From the NCBI RefSeq assembly GCF_003173775.1, contig NZ_CP029552.1:1530001-1594000 (forward strand): a DNA stretch of 64,000 nucleotides, given 5' to 3'. This document shows positions 56,025 to 64,000 of this stretch, in pieces. Positions within the stretch are counted from its first letter, which is position 1; every line of letters begins with the position of its first letter. This DNA comes from Methylobacterium sp. 17Sr1-1 (lineage in GTDB: Bacteria; Pseudomonadota; Alphaproteobacteria; Rhizobiales; Beijerinckiaceae). A program made the translations under genes and the position numbers. The notes beneath the pieces are model-generated. The model had not been told where the DNA came from, made no database searches, and saw nothing but the letters and a program-made list of their open reading frames with translations.

Positions 56025-56227
56025 CGTGTCCGGACGTGCCGGTCCGCGCGCGGCACCGCAGCAATCGATGGTGCACGAGATTTTCGCGGGCGCAGCGGAA
56101 CACGGTGACGTCTCGTCAGTTCTCCCGGCAACAACGGACAGCGCGAACTGGACCAACCCTGCGTCAGGCAGAGCACAGATCCGGTCGCGGTCGTTATGGC
56201 ACACTTCACATCTCGGAGAGACTGACG

Positions 56228-56527
56228 ATGCGCGTGATCAAGCTCGCCGCCGTGGCCGCCCTCCTGGCCACCCCCGCCCTGGCCCAAGCCCCTGCTTACG
56301 ATGCCCCCGTCTACCAGGGCCCGGTGCTGCCGAACCCGGTCGCCCCGGTGATCGACCCTCTCACCACCGGCACCGTGGCGAACCCCTATCGTCCGTCCCG
56401 CGTCGGCGGCGTCGGCAAGAACACCCTGCCGACCGACGTCGACTCGGCCACCGGCGGCAATGCCGAGATGCCGAGCCGCATGAACCCGAATCTCGGCAAC
56501 ACCACGGGCGGCCCGCTCCTGCGCTGA
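56228..56527 (+). CDS. Small exported protein of unknown function
   Basis: A 99-aa protein with a clear signal peptide (MRVIKLAAVAALLATPALA-QA). The mature 79 residues are rich in Pro, Asn, Gly and Thr, with no cysteines (PVYQGPVLPNPVAPVIDPLTTG, GNAEMPSRMNPNLGNTTGG in parts), and are probably unstructured. GGAGAG upstream supports the start. It is flanked by terminators on both sides, so monocistronic. Similar short, low-complexity exported proteins are common in Methylobacterium-like genomes, but I cannot name a family. Confidence 0.75.
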   Translation: MRVIKLAAVAALLATPALAQAPAYDAPVYQGPVLPNPVAPVIDPLTTGTVANPYRPSRVGGVGKNTLPTDVDSATGGNAEMPSRMNPNLGNTTGGPLLR

Positions 56528-56567
56528 TCGCGGTCGAGCCGGGGCGGCGTCCCGGTTCCGGATCGAA

Positions 56568-56599
56568 GGGTCCGCGGCCCACGGCCGCGGGCCCTTTCT
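56568..56599 (+). terminator. Intrinsic terminator after the small exported protein gene
   Basis: A 12-bp stem GGGTCCGCGGCC / GGCCGCGGGCCC (one G-T pair) with a 3-nt loop, then TTTCT. Confidence 0.8.
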
Positions 56600-56626
56600 C
56601 GTCGCGCGGTGTCCCACGCCCTATCT

Positions 56627-56668
56627 TTGCCAAGGGTTGATCGTTGCCAAGGGTCTACCTTTGCCAAG
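56627..56668. repeat. Three TTGCCAAG direct repeats at 17-bp spacing upstream of aat
   Basis: TTGCCAAG occurs at 56627-56634, 56644-56651 and 56661-56668, exactly 17 bp apart. The last is 18 nt before the aat start codon. It could be a regulator-binding array in the promoter or slippage-generated repeats. Confidence 0.85.
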
Positions 56669-56686
56669 ACTCGGCCGTGGGGGAGA

Positions 56687-57388
56687 ATGCCTTCCCCGCG
56701 CTCCCTGCGCCTGGAACCCCCGCCGATGCACGGCAGCCTGAACGTCGAGATCACCGCCGAGATCCTGCTCAAGGCCTACGCGGCCGGCATCTTCCCGATG
56801 GCGGAGGATGCGGACGATCCGACCCTGTACTGGGTCGAGCCGAAGGAGCGGGGCATCCTGCCCCTCGAGCGCTTCCATCTCGGCCAGCGCCTCGCCCGCA
56901 CGGTGCGCAACGGCGGCTTCGAGGTGGTGACCGACCGCGATTTCGACGCGGTGATCGAGGGCTGCGCCGCGCCGCGGCGGGACAGCGACCGGACCTGGAT
57001 CAACGCCCGCATCCGCGCCCTCTACGGCGAGTTGTTCGACCTCGGCCATTGCCACACCGTCGAGGTCTATGCCGGCGAGCCGCGGATCCTGGTCGGGGGT
57101 CTCTACGGCGTCTCCCTCGGCGCGGCCTTCTTCGGCGAGAGCATGTTCCACACCGCCCGGGACGCCTCGAAGGTGGCGCTGGTGCACCTCGCGGCCCGGC
57201 TCAAGCGTGGCGGCTACACCCTGCTCGACGCCCAGTTCGTCACCAGCCACCTCGCCCAGTTCGGCGCCGAAGAGGTGCCGCGCCACGTCTACAAGGCGAT
57301 GCTGCGCGGCGCGATCGACCGGCCGGCGCAGTGGGACAGCGCGCCGCTCACCGGTGCGGAGGCGGTCGCGGCCCTCGGCCAGCCCTGA
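56687..57388 (+). CDS. aat: Leucyl/phenylalanyl-tRNA-protein transferase
   Basis: A 233-aa enzyme that adds Leu or Phe from aminoacyl-tRNA to N-terminal Arg/Lys of proteins, marking them for ClpAP degradation through ClpS. Diagnostic motifs are [63 protein letters not shown] and [21 protein letters not shown]. The ATG at 56687 is just after GGGGGAG; the in-frame ATG at 56726 (MHGSLNVE) is the other candidate. Confidence 0.94.
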   Translation: MPSPRSLRLEPPPMHGSLNVEITAEILLKAYAAGIFPMAEDADDPTLYWVEPKERGILPLERFHLGQRLARTVRNGGFEVVTDRDFDAVIEGCAAPRRDSDRTWINARIRALYGELFDLGHCHTVEVYAGEPRILVGGLYGVSLGAAFFGESMFHTARDASKVALVHLAARLKRGGYTLLDAQFVTSHLAQFGAEEVPRHVYKAMLRGAIDRPAQWDSAPLTGAEAVAALGQP

Positions 57389-57666
57389 CAGCACGCCGTC
57401 AGCTTCGGGACAGTCACTCTCTCGGGAACATCAAGCAAATCTGATTGCCGGATCTTCCCAAAAAAAGTCTTTTCAGACTCACGGATTGTTGCCGCGAGGT
57501 CACGGCGCATATCGTTCCGGCGCCGACTCTGCACCAGAACTGCCGGAATGTGCAATGCCCCGTCCGGCGGGATTGCGGCAGAACGGTGAAGCTCGCTATC
57601 TCTACTCCCGAGGGCGGCGCCGCGCGGCGTCACGAAAAACGAGCCGGGTGGGGGAGTGTGTCGGGC

Positions 57667-60135
57667 ATGACGGCGTCGCGCTGGGGATTTCTGGTCACGA
57701 CCGCTCTCGTCTCGGCCGGGCTGATCGCGCCGGCGGTGGCGCAGGGCACCATCGCCCTCGACACGATCGACGTGGTGCCAGTGACGCCGGTCGGCGGCGC
57801 CGCCGGAACGCGCAGCGGGCCCGTGACCGGCGATCGGATCGACGGCGGCGGCGCGCTGCCGCTCGCCAAGGTGCCGTTCACCGTGGAGACCGTGACGGCG
57901 CGGCAATTCGAGCAGGACCGCGCCACCCTCGACCCGACCTTCACGCTGGCCCGCACCACCCCGGGCGTGAACCTGTCCGACGGCCAGGGCAGCAGCTTCC
58001 GCCAGACCCTGACCTATCGCGGCTTCGACGCCTCGCCGCTGCTCGGCGCGCCGCAGGGCCTCGCGGTCTACCAGAACGGCACCCGCATCAACGAGGCCTT
58101 CGGCGACGTGGTGAACTGGGACCTGATCCCCCAGGTCGCGATCAACCGCATCGACATCGTCACCGGCAACCCGATCTTCGGCCTCAACGCGCTCGGCGGC
58201 GCGGTCAACATCGAGATGAAGAACGGCTTCACCTGGCAGGGCAAGGAAGTCTCGGTGATGGGCGGCTCGGACGGCCGCATCCTGGGCACCCTCCAGTACG
58301 GCGAGGTGATCGGCCCCTGGAGCTTCTACTTCGCCGGCGAGGGCCTGCGCGATGCCGGCTGGCGCTACCGGTCGCCCTCGGAGATCGGCCGGGTCTACGC
58401 CGATCTCGGCCACCGCACCCTCGATTCCGAATTCCACATCATCGCCTCCGGCGCCAAGACCTACTTCGGCGCCGCCGCCGCCGCACCGGTCGACTTCACC
58501 CGCACCAACCAGCGGGCGATCTTCACCTCCCCGCAATCGATCGACACCGCGGTCGGCCAGATCCAGGTCACCGGCAAGGTCAACCTGTCGCCGACCTGGG
58601 ACCTCTCGGGCAACGCCTATGTCCGCCGCCTCAGCCAGCATGTGATCGACGGCAACGACGGCAACTTCGAGAATTGCAGCTCGCGCTCGAACTTCCGCGG
58701 CTCCCTGTGCTTCGAGGATGACGGGTTCTCGGCGGCCCCCGGCCAGACCCAGGCGCAGTTCCGCAACCAGTTCCTGATCCTGGGACCGCAGAACCAGCGG
58801 ATCCCGTTCCGGGCCGGCGTGCCCTACGGCACGATCGACACGGTCCGGACCGAGGCGACCGGCTACGGCGGCACGCTCCAGGCCACCAACCGCGACCGGG
58901 TCTTCGACCGGCCGAACACCTTCATCGCCGGCGGCAGCATCGACGTCGCGGATTACGGCTTCAAGTCGTCGAGCACGCTCGGCGTGATCAACCCGGACCT
59001 CAGCGTCACCACGGACCCGCTCAACCCGACCTACGGCAACATCCCGGGCCTCGGCACCGGGCCGATCCGCACGGCGGCGGCGCTGGGCATCGCGCCGAGC
59101 CAGGTCTCAGGCTCGAACCTCTATATGGGCCTCTACGCCCTCGACACGTTCGACGTCACCGACCGGCTCTCGCTCACCGCCGGCGCGCGGCTGAACTTCG
59201 CCCGGATCAGTACCCAGGACCTCACCGGCTTCTCGCCCGACGTCACCGGCACGCATTACTTCAGCCGGATCAACCCGGTCGCCGGCCTGACCTACCGGGT
59301 CACCGACTGGCTGAGCGTCTATGGCGGCTATTCCGAGTCGAACCGGGCGCCGACGCCGCTCGAACTCGCCTGCGCCAACCCGGACCGGCCCTGCCTGCTG
59401 CCGAACTCCCTCGTCGCCGATCCGCCGCTGCGCCAGGTCGAGGCCCGCACCTACGAGGTCGGCCTCCGCGGTTCGGTGCCGAATGTCTACGAGGGCGGCC
59501 TCCTCACCTACAAGCTCGGCGCCTTCCGCACCGACCTCACCAACGACATCCTCCAGGTCGCGGTGCCGGGCAACGCGGCGCGCGGCTACTTCGTCAACGT
59601 GCCGGCGACCCGGCGCCAGGGCATCGAGGTCGCGGGCGAGTACACGACCGGGCGCCTGAGCCTCTACGCCAATTACGCGCTGATCGACGCCACCTTCCAG
59701 TTCCGCGGCGACCTGTCCTCGCCCAACAATCCGCTCGCCGATGACGGGCTCATCAGCGTGCGCCCGGGCAACAAGGTACCGCTGGTGCCCGACCACCAGA
59801 TCAAGGCCGGGTTCGACTATGCGATCACCCCGCAATGGCGCTTCGGCATGAACATGCAGGCCTTCTCGTCGTCCTATTTCCGCGGCGACGAGTCGAACCT
59901 CAACCGCAAGCTGCCGGCCTACTTCACCGCCAACCTCAACACCAGTTTCCAGCTGACGCCGACCATCCAGATCTTCGGCCTGGTGACCAACCTGTTCAAC
60001 AACCGCTACGCGAATTTCGGCACCTTCCTGGAGCGCGACACGGCGTTTGCCGGCCGCTACGTGCTGAACGATCCCCGCACCACCACCCTGGTGCAGCCGC
60101 TCTCGGTCTATGGCGGCGTGCGGATGATCTGGTAG
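57667..60135 (+). CDS. TonB-dependent outer membrane receptor
   Basis: An 822-aa receptor. After a signal peptide (about 1-26) a TonB box-like TIDVVPVTP (about 33-41) leads into the plug domain (TVTARQFEQDR, QTLTYRGFDASPLLGAPQGLAVYQNGTRINE split over strands, IVTGNPIFGLNALGGAVNIEMKNG). The rest is the 22-strand barrel with GGYSESNRAPTPLELACA and a C-terminal aromatic (VRMIW) for outer-membrane insertion. It would import a siderophore, metal complex or other scarce ligand; none is predictable. It lies upstream of a two-component pair separated by a repeat. Start ATG 57667 chosen; the 278-nt gap before it contains no other gene. Confidence 0.9.
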   Translation: MTASRWGFLVTTALVSAGLIAPAVAQGTIALDTIDVVPVTPVGGAAGTRSGPVTGDRIDGGGALPLAKVPFTVETVTARQFEQDRATLDPTFTLARTTPGVNLSDGQGSSFRQTLTYRGFDASPLLGAPQGLAVYQNGTRINEAFGDVVNWDLIPQVAINRIDIVTGNPIFGLNALGGAVNIEMKNGFTWQGKEVSVMGGSDGRILGTLQYGEVIGPWSFYFAGEGLRDAGWRYRSPSEIGRVYADLGHRTLDSEFHIIASGAKTYFGAAAAAPVDFTRTNQRAIFTSPQSIDTAVGQIQVTGKVNLSPTWDLSGNAYVRRLSQHVIDGNDGNFENCSSRSNFRGSLCFEDDGFSAAPGQTQAQFRNQFLILGPQNQRIPFRAGVPYGTIDTVRTEATGYGGTLQATNRDRVFDRPNTFIAGGSIDVADYGFKSSSTLGVINPDLSVTTDPLNPTYGNIPGLGTGPIRTAAALGIAPSQVSGSNLYMGLYALDTFDVTDRLSLTAGARLNFARISTQDLTGFSPDVTGTHYFSRINPVAGLTYRVTDWLSVYGGYSESNRAPTPLELACANPDRPCLLPNSLVADPPLRQVEARTYEVGLRGSVPNVYEGGLLTYKLGAFRTDLTNDILQVAVPGNAARGYFVNVPATRRQGIEVAGEYTTGRLSLYANYALIDATFQFRGDLSSPNNPLADDGLISVRPGNKVPLVPDHQIKAGFDYAITPQWRFGMNMQAFSSSYFRGDESNLNRKLPAYFTANLNTSFQLTPTIQIFGLVTNLFNNRYANFGTFLERDTAFAGRYVLNDPRTTTLVQPLSVYGGVRMIW

Positions 60136-60521
60136 CGCCTTCCAATTGACACGGGGGCCGCCGCGGGGCTCGTGTCATGCGACGGCTGTCCGGATACACC
60201 GACGTGATCGGAAGAGCGCGGGATCCCCTCTCCCGTTTGGGAGAGGGGTAGGGGCGATCGAAGATCGCGCAGGGTGGCTCGGGTTCCGCAATGACCCTGA
60301 ACTGTCGAGCTACGCAGCTCGACGGTTGGTAATCCATCGTGAACCCGAGCCACCCTCACCCCCGGCCCCTCTCCCAAACGGGAGAGGGGAGACGCGCTCC
60401 ATCCTTTACCCGCGCAGCCTGTCCACGGAATTTTCCCGAGAGCCCGTTGCGCCCGACTTCCCCTTTCGCCCCCAACCCTGCGCTGCCCCGGCTCCTGCCG
60501 GCGCTCTGGTCCGGCCGCCCG
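60136..60521. other. Intergenic region between the receptor and the kinase gene
   Basis: It holds the family A repeat at 60225-60389, then about 130 bp before the kinase. No independent gene is apparent. A TTG at 60447 preceded by GAGAG could be an alternative kinase start. Confidence 0.5.
60225..60389. repeat. Dispersed paired-hairpin repeat, family A (subtype 1)
   Basis: Two CCCCTCTCCC/GGGAGAGGGG hairpins (60225-60248 and 60366-60389). The interior (GATCGAAGATC, GGCTCGGGTTCCG, CGCAGCTCGACGG) matches the 196-362 copy, not the two copies in the ABC operons. Confidence 0.85.
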
Positions 60522-61865
60522 ATGCGGGCGCGGCTGATGGTGGTCGTCGTCCTCATCAACGGGGTGGCGGCGGCGATCTCGGGCGCGGTCATCATCCACA
60601 AGGCGCGCACCGCCACCGAGGTCGAGACCGCGGCCTCGATGGCGGTGGTCGAGCCGCTGGTGGCCGAGACCCTGCAGGCGCTGCAGGACGCGCCCCTGTC
60701 CGGCCTGTTCCGCACCCTCGCCCTGCGCTTTCAGGGCCTGCGCCACGTCCGGGTGACGCTCGTCGACGCCGCGCACCGGCCGACCGAGGCCGGGACGCCG
60801 CGGGAGGGCACGCGGCGGGCGCCCCGCTGGTTCGCTCAGGTGATCGCGCCGCCGGCGCACCGCCACGAGGTGCCGCTGGTGCTGCGGGGTGAGCGCATCG
60901 GCACGGCGCTCGTCACCGCCGAGCCCTCGGACGAGATCGACGAGGTCTGGGGCTATGCCCTGGCGCTCGGCCTCACCGGCCTGTCCCTGAGCCTCGCCAT
61001 GCTGGCGATCCTGTTCCTCGCCTTCGGGCGGATCCTGAGCCCGCTGGCCCAGCTCGCCGCCGGGCTGACCCGGCTGGAGCAGCAGGATTACGACGCGCGC
61101 GTGGACCGGCCCGACACCCGCGAGCTCGCGGTGATCGCGACCCGGTTCAACCGCCTCGCCGAGGCGCTGAGTAGCGCGCGCGCCGCCAACCTGCGGCTCA
61201 CCCGGCGCCTTCTCACCGCCGAGGAGGACGAGCGCCGACGCACGGCGCTCGAGCTCCACGACGAGTTCGGCCCGTGCCTGTTCGGGCTGGAGGCCAATTC
61301 CTCCTCGATCGCCCGCATCGCCGCGACCCTCGACGAGCCCGCCCGCACCCGCCTGACCCAGCGCACCGACGACATCGCGGCGATCGTCACGCGGGTGCAG
61401 ACGATCAACCGGGCGCTGCTCAACCGCCTGCGCCCGGCCGGCCTCGGCCAGGTGCCCCTGAGCCGCTGCCTCGAACTCCTGGTGCGCGAGGCCGCCCGGC
61501 ACCATCCCGAGATCGCGGTCGAGGGGCATGTCGCGGGCCTGAGGGCCGGCTACGGCGACCTCGTCGACCTCACCGTCTATCGCTGCGTGCAGGAGGGCCT
61601 GACCAATGCGCTGCGCCACGCCGGCGCGTCACGGGTGACGGTGGAGGTCGCCGAGCAGGAGGGCAGCCTGCACCTCGCCGTCGTCGACGACGGGACCGGC
61701 CTGATCGGGGATCGGGGCGAGGGGCGAGGCGAAGGACGGGGGTTAGCCGGGATGCGCGAGCGGGTCGAGGGCCTGGGGGGCCGGCTCGCCCTGGTGCCGC
61801 GCGAGCCGGGCACGTCGCTGCGGATCGTGCTTCCGACCGGGACGCCCGAGGAGGAGACGCCGTGA
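60522..61865 (+). CDS. NarL-class sensor histidine kinase
   Basis: A 447-aa membrane sensor. Two hydrophobic segments (about 5-24 and 146-172) flank a roughly 120-residue periplasmic domain. A HAMP domain (GRILSPLAQLAAGLTRLEQQDY) follows. The HisKA_3 dimerisation helix carries H246 in ALELHDEFGPCLFGLE, and the ATPase domain shows VQEGLTNALRHAGAS, VVDDGTGL and GLAGMRERVEGLGG. It overlaps the response regulator by 4 nt (GTGA), a certain cognate pair. Signal unknown. No ribosome site precedes the ATG at 60522, so a TTG at 60447 (GAGAG upstream) may be the true start. Confidence 0.87.
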   Translation: MRARLMVVVVLINGVAAAISGAVIIHKARTATEVETAASMAVVEPLVAETLQALQDAPLSGLFRTLALRFQGLRHVRVTLVDAAHRPTEAGTPREGTRRAPRWFAQVIAPPAHRHEVPLVLRGERIGTALVTAEPSDEIDEVWGYALALGLTGLSLSLAMLAILFLAFGRILSPLAQLAAGLTRLEQQDYDARVDRPDTRELAVIATRFNRLAEALSSARAANLRLTRRLLTAEEDERRRTALELHDEFGPCLFGLEANSSSIARIAATLDEPARTRLTQRTDDIAAIVTRVQTINRALLNRLRPAGLGQVPLSRCLELLVREAARHHPEIAVEGHVAGLRAGYGDLVDLTVYRCVQEGLTNALRHAGASRVTVEVAEQEGSLHLAVVDDGTGLIGDRGEGRGEGRGLAGMRERVEGLGGRLALVPREPGTSLRIVLPTGTPEEETP

Positions 61866-62494
61866 CCCGCGTCGTCGTCGTCGACGATCACCCGATCGTG
61901 CTCCAGGGCGCCCGGCGCCTGCTGGAGGATGCCGGCGCGGAGGTGCGCGCCGCCGCCGGCCTGCCGGAGGGCTACCGCGCCATCCTGCGCCACCGGCCCG
62001 AGGTGGCGGTGATCGACCTCGCCTTTCCCGGCCGGGATCTCGCCGGCCTCGCGCTGATCGGCCGGGTGCGCAAGCGCGCGCCCGCCACCCGGGTGCTGGT
62101 GTTCAGCATGCACGCGGACCCGGCGATCGTCGCCCGCGCCCTCGCCGCCGGCGCCGTCGGCTACGTGCTCAAGGACGCGCCGGCCGGCGATCTGGTGCGG
62201 GCCTACGAGCAGGTCCGCACGGGGCGGCCCTATCTCGAAGGGCGCCTCGCCACCGAGGTCGCCCTGCTCCAGGCCGATCCGCGCCGCTTGTTGCTCGGGA
62301 CCCTGAGCCCGCGCGAGCGCCGCATCCTGGCCCTGCTGGCGGAGGGCCGGGGCTACGCGGCGATCGCCGAGGACCTGTCGGTCAGCTACAAGACGGTGAC
62401 GAATGCCTGCGCGGCCCTGCGGCAGCGGCTCGGGGTGGCGACCTTGACGGAGCTGACGCATTTCGCCGTGCGGCACGTGGCGGATCTGCGGTGA
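61862..62494 (+). CDS. NarL/FixJ-family response regulator
   Basis: A 210-aa regulator starting at GTG 61862 inside the kinase stop. The receiver domain shows VVVVDDHPIVLQG, phosphoacceptor D52 in AVIDLAFPG, the switch Ser in VLVFSMHAD and the Lys in YVLKDAPAG. The LuxR-type HTH (about 148-205) is LSPRERRILALLAEGRGYAAIAEDLSVSYKTVTN in parts, with KTVTNACAALRQRL instead of the usual KTVxxHxxxIxxKL. Phosphorylation by the upstream kinase would activate DNA binding. The TonB receptor upstream is a possible target. Confidence 0.9.
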   Translation: MTRVVVVDDHPIVLQGARRLLEDAGAEVRAAAGLPEGYRAILRHRPEVAVIDLAFPGRDLAGLALIGRVRKRAPATRVLVFSMHADPAIVARALAAGAVGYVLKDAPAGDLVRAYEQVRTGRPYLEGRLATEVALLQADPRRLLLGTLSPRERRILALLAEGRGYAAIAEDLSVSYKTVTNACAALRQRLGVATLTELTHFAVRHVADLR

Positions 62495-62581
62495 AGGCTT
62501 CGGGTTCGTCACCCGCGCGACCTGATCGCGTCGGAGTCCGCTGCCGACCCGTCGCAGACCCTGGGAAGGTCCGCTCCCGGG

Positions 62582-64000
62582 CTACGCCACCGTCGTGAGC
62601 TTCGCAACGGCACCGACGATCTGTCGAAGCTGGAACGGTTTCTCCAACCGTTCGACGCCAGCGAACTCGGCCGGGATCACCTCGGCATCGTAGCCGGTCG
62701 TGAACACGAACGGGATGCCGCGGTCCTTCAGCGTCTCGGCCAGCTTGAACGACGGACCCGGACCAAGGTTGATGTCGACCACGACAGCGTCGGGCCGCTG
62801 CTCGTCCAGCTCCGCTCGCGCAGCCTCCTCACTCGCACACGGGCCGACAATTTCTGCGCCTGCGCCCTCAAGGGCTCGAGCGGCGTCAGTCGCGAGATAG
62901 AAGTCGTCCTCTACCACTAGGACACGGCGACCCGTGAGATCCGGTCCACCCGTCATATCGAGGGCTCCTCCGTAGACAGTCATGCGTTGCGGCGCACCCG
63001 TTTCCAGGATGCTGGCGCCCTCCTTGAGCGGGAACTCCAAATGACAGCGTGCCCCACCGGGCTCGATCGTCACCTTGCCTCGCCCGCGCAGCTCGTAGGG
63101 GATGCGCGCCTCGATCAGCTCGCTGCCGAAGCCCCGCCGGCGGGGCGCATCTTGGGTCGGCTGCGGGGGCTCGGGTGCACCTTCCTCCGTCCAGTCGAAG
63201 ACAAGCCAGGGGCTGTTACGCTTCTCGACGACGGACCACCGGACAGTGACCTTGCCGTCCGCGACGGACAGGGCGCCGTACTTCAGAGCGTTGGTCGCCA
63301 GCTCGTGCACCGCCAGCGTCAGCACCTCCGCGGCCTTGGGCGACAGCGCGACATCCGGCCCGGCGAGATCGTATTGCCCTTCGTGCTGCGCCTGCACGCT
63401 CACCTCGTCATGCACGAGGCCTGCGATCCCGACGCTGACGTTCGCGGCGCGGGTGAGGAGCCCCTGCACGCGGGCAAGGGCGAGCAGGCGGCCCATCAGC
63501 AGCTCGGCGTAGTCCGGCACGCTGGCGGCCCGCTCGCCCGTGCGGCGGGTCACCGAGCGGATCATCGCCATGATGTTGCGCACCCGGTGCTGGAGTTCGG
63601 CCAGAAGGACAGCCGTGTGCTCGGCGGCGAGCTTGGCCTCGGTCACGTCCTCCGCGATCCCGCCGATCCGCAGGATCTGGCCGTTGTCGCGCAACGGGAA
63701 ATCGGTGTTCCTGATCCAGCGGAAAGCGCCGTCGGATGGACGCTGGATCCGGAACTCGTGCACGACGACTTCACCGCGCCGCGCCTCTTCTAGACAGCCG
63801 AGGGCAGCGTCGCGGTCGTCCGGCACGATCATCGCGGCCCAGCGCGTCACATCGCCCAGGAGAGCGTCCGCTTTGGCGCCGTAGCTCGTCGCGACCGCGG
63901 GGCTTATGAACTCCATTGCGAGCGTGTCCGCCGCCCTGATCCAGAGACCTGCTGCCGAGGCATCTGCGAACTGCCGGAAGCGCTCCTCGCTCTCTCGCAG
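62582..64000 (-). CDS. HWE-family hybrid histidine kinase with PAS and C-terminal receiver, 5' end outside
   Basis: The reading frame stays open to the right edge, so the N-terminus is missing; 472 residues are visible. They comprise the end of a linker (LRESEERFRQFADASAAGLWI, split), a PAS/PAC domain (FRIQRPSDGAFRWIRNTDFP, IGGIAEDVTE), an HWE kinase core with the phospho-His in LLAELQHRVRNIMAMIRS, HELATNALKYGALS, and the diagnostic WTE in FDWTEEGAP. A receiver domain ends the protein (VLVVEDDFYLATDAAR, phosphoacceptor Asp in VVVDINLG, FTTGYD, EKPF). HWE kinases often take part in light or general stress signalling. Its target is unknown. Confidence 0.9.
   Translation of the reverse strand: MRESEERFRQFADASAAGLWIRAADTLAMEFISPAVATSYGAKADALLGDVTRWAAMIVPDDRDAALGCLEEARRGEVVVHEFRIQRPSDGAFRWIRNTDFPLRDNGQILRIGGIAEDVTEAKLAAEHTAVLLAELQHRVRNIMAMIRSVTRRTGERAASVPDYAELLMGRLLALARVQGLLTRAANVSVGIAGLVHDEVSVQAQHEGQYDLAGPDVALSPKAAEVLTLAVHELATNALKYGALSVADGKVTVRWSVVEKRNSPWLVFDWTEEGAPEPPQPTQDAPRRRGFGSELIEARIPYELRGRGKVTIEPGGARCHLEFPLKEGASILETGAPQRMTVYGGALDMTGGPDLTGRRVLVVEDDFYLATDAARALEGAGAEIVGPCASEEAARAELDEQRPDAVVVDINLGPGPSFKLAETLKDRGIPFVFTTGYDAEVIPAEFAGVERLEKPFQLRQIVGAVAKLTTVA

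Overview
The window is about 70% GC, densely coded, and carries gene sets typical of a free-living alphaproteobacterium. The protein families, an RNase E with a large acidic insert in its S1 domain, and the dispersed GAAGTGG-type palindromes common in Rhizobiales all suggest a Methylobacterium/Methylorubrum-like member of the Hyphomicrobiales. No 16S gene is present, so the genus is an inference. I saw no rRNA or tRNA gene, CRISPR array, transposase or prophage gene.

Left part (1-13.6 kb): the first codons of an ABC ATPase (minus strand), a GntR/FCD regulator, an XRE-cupin regulator divergent from a beta-alanine:pyruvate-type aminotransferase, and methylmalonate-semialdehyde dehydrogenase. 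The last three form a plausible beta-alanine/malonate-semialdehyde catabolic cassette. Next come a membrane GGDEF protein, a complete dipeptide/nickel-type ABC importer (binding protein-B-C-D-F, minus strand), its likely LysR regulator, and an unknown protein with an HExxH motif.

13.7-22.7 kb is the core translation/transcription operon on the minus strand: rimP-nusA-ylxR-infB-rbfA-truB-thioesterase. It has a terminator-like hairpin in the rimP leader. After truB comes a thioesterase rather than rpsO/pnp. 22.7-23.7 kb is a small accessory patch: an MNT-like nucleotidyltransferase and two overlapping unknown genes. 23.8-29.9 kb is a full urea/short-chain amide importer urtABCDE (minus strand). 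It is headed by a near-perfect sigma-54 promoter, so nitrogen (NtrC-type) control is likely.

30-44 kb: a GH13 glucosyltransferase/amylase-like enzyme; prfB with an intact programmed +1 frameshift; an orphan MazE/AbrB-like antitoxin; a large FkbH-like HAD protein; PBP1A; an AMIN-Amidase_3 amidase; and RNase E behind a long leader. 44-50.5 kb: a soluble chemoreceptor-like protein with an apparently degenerate C-terminal zinc domain, an ECF42-type sigma factor with its DGPF/YCII partner and three small VOC/SRPBCC genes downstream, and a Tat-exported sulfatase. 50.9-57.4 kb: a methyltransferase, a class I aminotransferase, a DsbA-like oxidoreductase, accB-accC, a small exported protein and aat. 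57.7-64 kb: a TonB-dependent receptor, a NarL-type two-component pair, and the 3' part of an HWE histidine kinase fused to a receiver domain, cut by the right edge.

Intergenic regions hold several dispersed palindromic element families. In both ABC-importer operons, nearly identical copies of one family sit 11-16 nt after the binding-protein stop codon and before the first permease gene. This arrangement resembles the malE-malF REP of E. coli and may protect the abundant binding-protein message.
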